A stretch of DNA of 64,000 nt from Chitinophagaceae bacterium (GTDB lineage Bacteria > Bacteroidota > Bacteroidia > Chitinophagales > Chitinophagaceae): positions 371,254 through 435,253 of the forward strand of contig JAMLHL010000001.1 in NCBI GenBank assembly GCA_023957125.1. The letters run 5' to 3'. Positions 63,612-64,000 of this stretch are shown in pieces. How positions within the stretch are numbered: position 1 is the first letter of the stretch; every line of letters starts with the position of its first letter. A program made the translations under genes and the position numbers. The notes beneath the pieces were generated by a model. The model was given only the letters and a program-made list of their open reading frames with translations. It ran no database searches and was not told the DNA's origin.

Positions 63612-64000
63612 CTATTGAAATTATCGGTTTGGTCGTTATATATTTATACAATCTTATGCCATTTATTTTTTCACTGATTATCAGTCATATACAACAGTTT
63701 ATAAATTAAAAGGTGTCCGCTTTCGATACAGTGAGGTGCGGTAGCGTTACACTTTTGTTGCTGTGTACATTGTACAGGAAATAAAGAGCGCAGCCGGTGG
63801 CTTCGCTTACCGGTAGCGAATTCTGCCGGCGGATGGCTCCACCCAACCGCGAAAATTTTAAATACACCCAAAACAGATTAGCCGAAAGTTTTCCAGCCTT
63901 TGGAAGGTTGGTTCCGAACCTTCGGATCCTTTTTTCACCCCCCTTTTTGATGGGCCCGCCATGGACGATGTCTTCACCGCCCACATGAAGCAAAGCAATG
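63612..64000. other. Non-coding stretch at the right edge
   Basis: No convincing gene. A TGTACATTGTACA palindrome lies at about 63763-63775, and AAGGTT...AACCTT at about 63903-63922. The longest open frames have no family pattern. It would contain the HlyD-gene promoter, but no TAnnTTTG box is clear. Confidence 0.5.

Noticed and set aside
63706..63993. Minus-strand ORF of 95 codons at the right edge
   Set aside because: No recognisable pattern; short palindromes run through it and composition looks non-coding.

Overview
The window looks like chromosomal DNA of a Bacteroidota bacterium, most likely family Chitinophagaceae; I cannot fix the genus. Evidence: many genes are preceded by the Bacteroidota -7 promoter box (TAnnTTTG); Shine-Dalgarno sites are mostly weak; and the gene set is typical of the group (CBM20-GH77 amylomaltase, DUF1080 and hydroxypyruvate-isomerase-like secreted enzymes, T9SS-like sorting domain, FtsX/MacB permeases, DUF6922/AbiE and DUF6934-like modules). 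No tRNA, rRNA, CRISPR array or intact insertion sequence was seen.

Layout. 1-3717: 5' part of a membrane-anchored MutS-like gene, a tiny membrane protein, and an amylomaltase. 3853-7052: an AT-richer restriction-modification island (PLD-type nuclease, HTH controller, N6-adenine methyltransferase). 7321-20996: core and metabolic genes (dipeptide epimerase, DUF1080, PDH E2, dnaX, methyltransferase, greA, 2-hydroxyacid dehydrogenase, rsmA, pdxA, TIM-barrel isomerase, SUMF1-like protein, Gfo/Idh/MocA oxidoreductase). 21390-22696: two secreted beta-sandwich proteins. 22725-32322: a sulfur and methionine island. Hom, metX and metY lie on the minus strand behind a SAM-I riboswitch and a short Cys-Cys ORF; cysH, cysD, cysN, osmC and a metZ-like gene lie on the plus strand. 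Together they reduce sulfate via APS and insert sulfide into O-acetylhomoserine.

32425-35933: acyltransferase-like membrane protein, DinB, a DUF2975/HTH pair and an OmpA lipoprotein. 36159-41806: an accessory patch of gene fragments, a DUF234 ATPase, a toxin-antitoxin-like pair, four-helix-bundle genes and a broken DUF6934-like module. 42218-44733: beta-barrel protein, putative anti-sigma factor and ECF sigma factor. 44860-53896: korA, glycosyltransferase, GH3 family enzyme, LysE exporter, MtgA, DUF2911, AcpH and a cupin-8/JmjC-like protein. 53897-64000: an efflux locus (HlyD adaptor, ABC ATPase, FtsX permeases) badly broken by rearrangements and interleaved with an AbiE-type pair, a PIN-type pair, a Uma2 fragment and a four-helix-bundle gene.

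The most interesting signals are regulatory: (1) SAM-I riboswitch, then a Cys-Cys leader ORF, then an attenuator-like hairpin ahead of metY; (2) an A9 slippery run in dnaX whose -1 frame stops three codons later; (3) a terminator-like hairpin between the greA promoter and its start codon; (4) a perfect palindrome abutting the start codon of the restriction-modification controller. All functional claims come from reading the sequence only.
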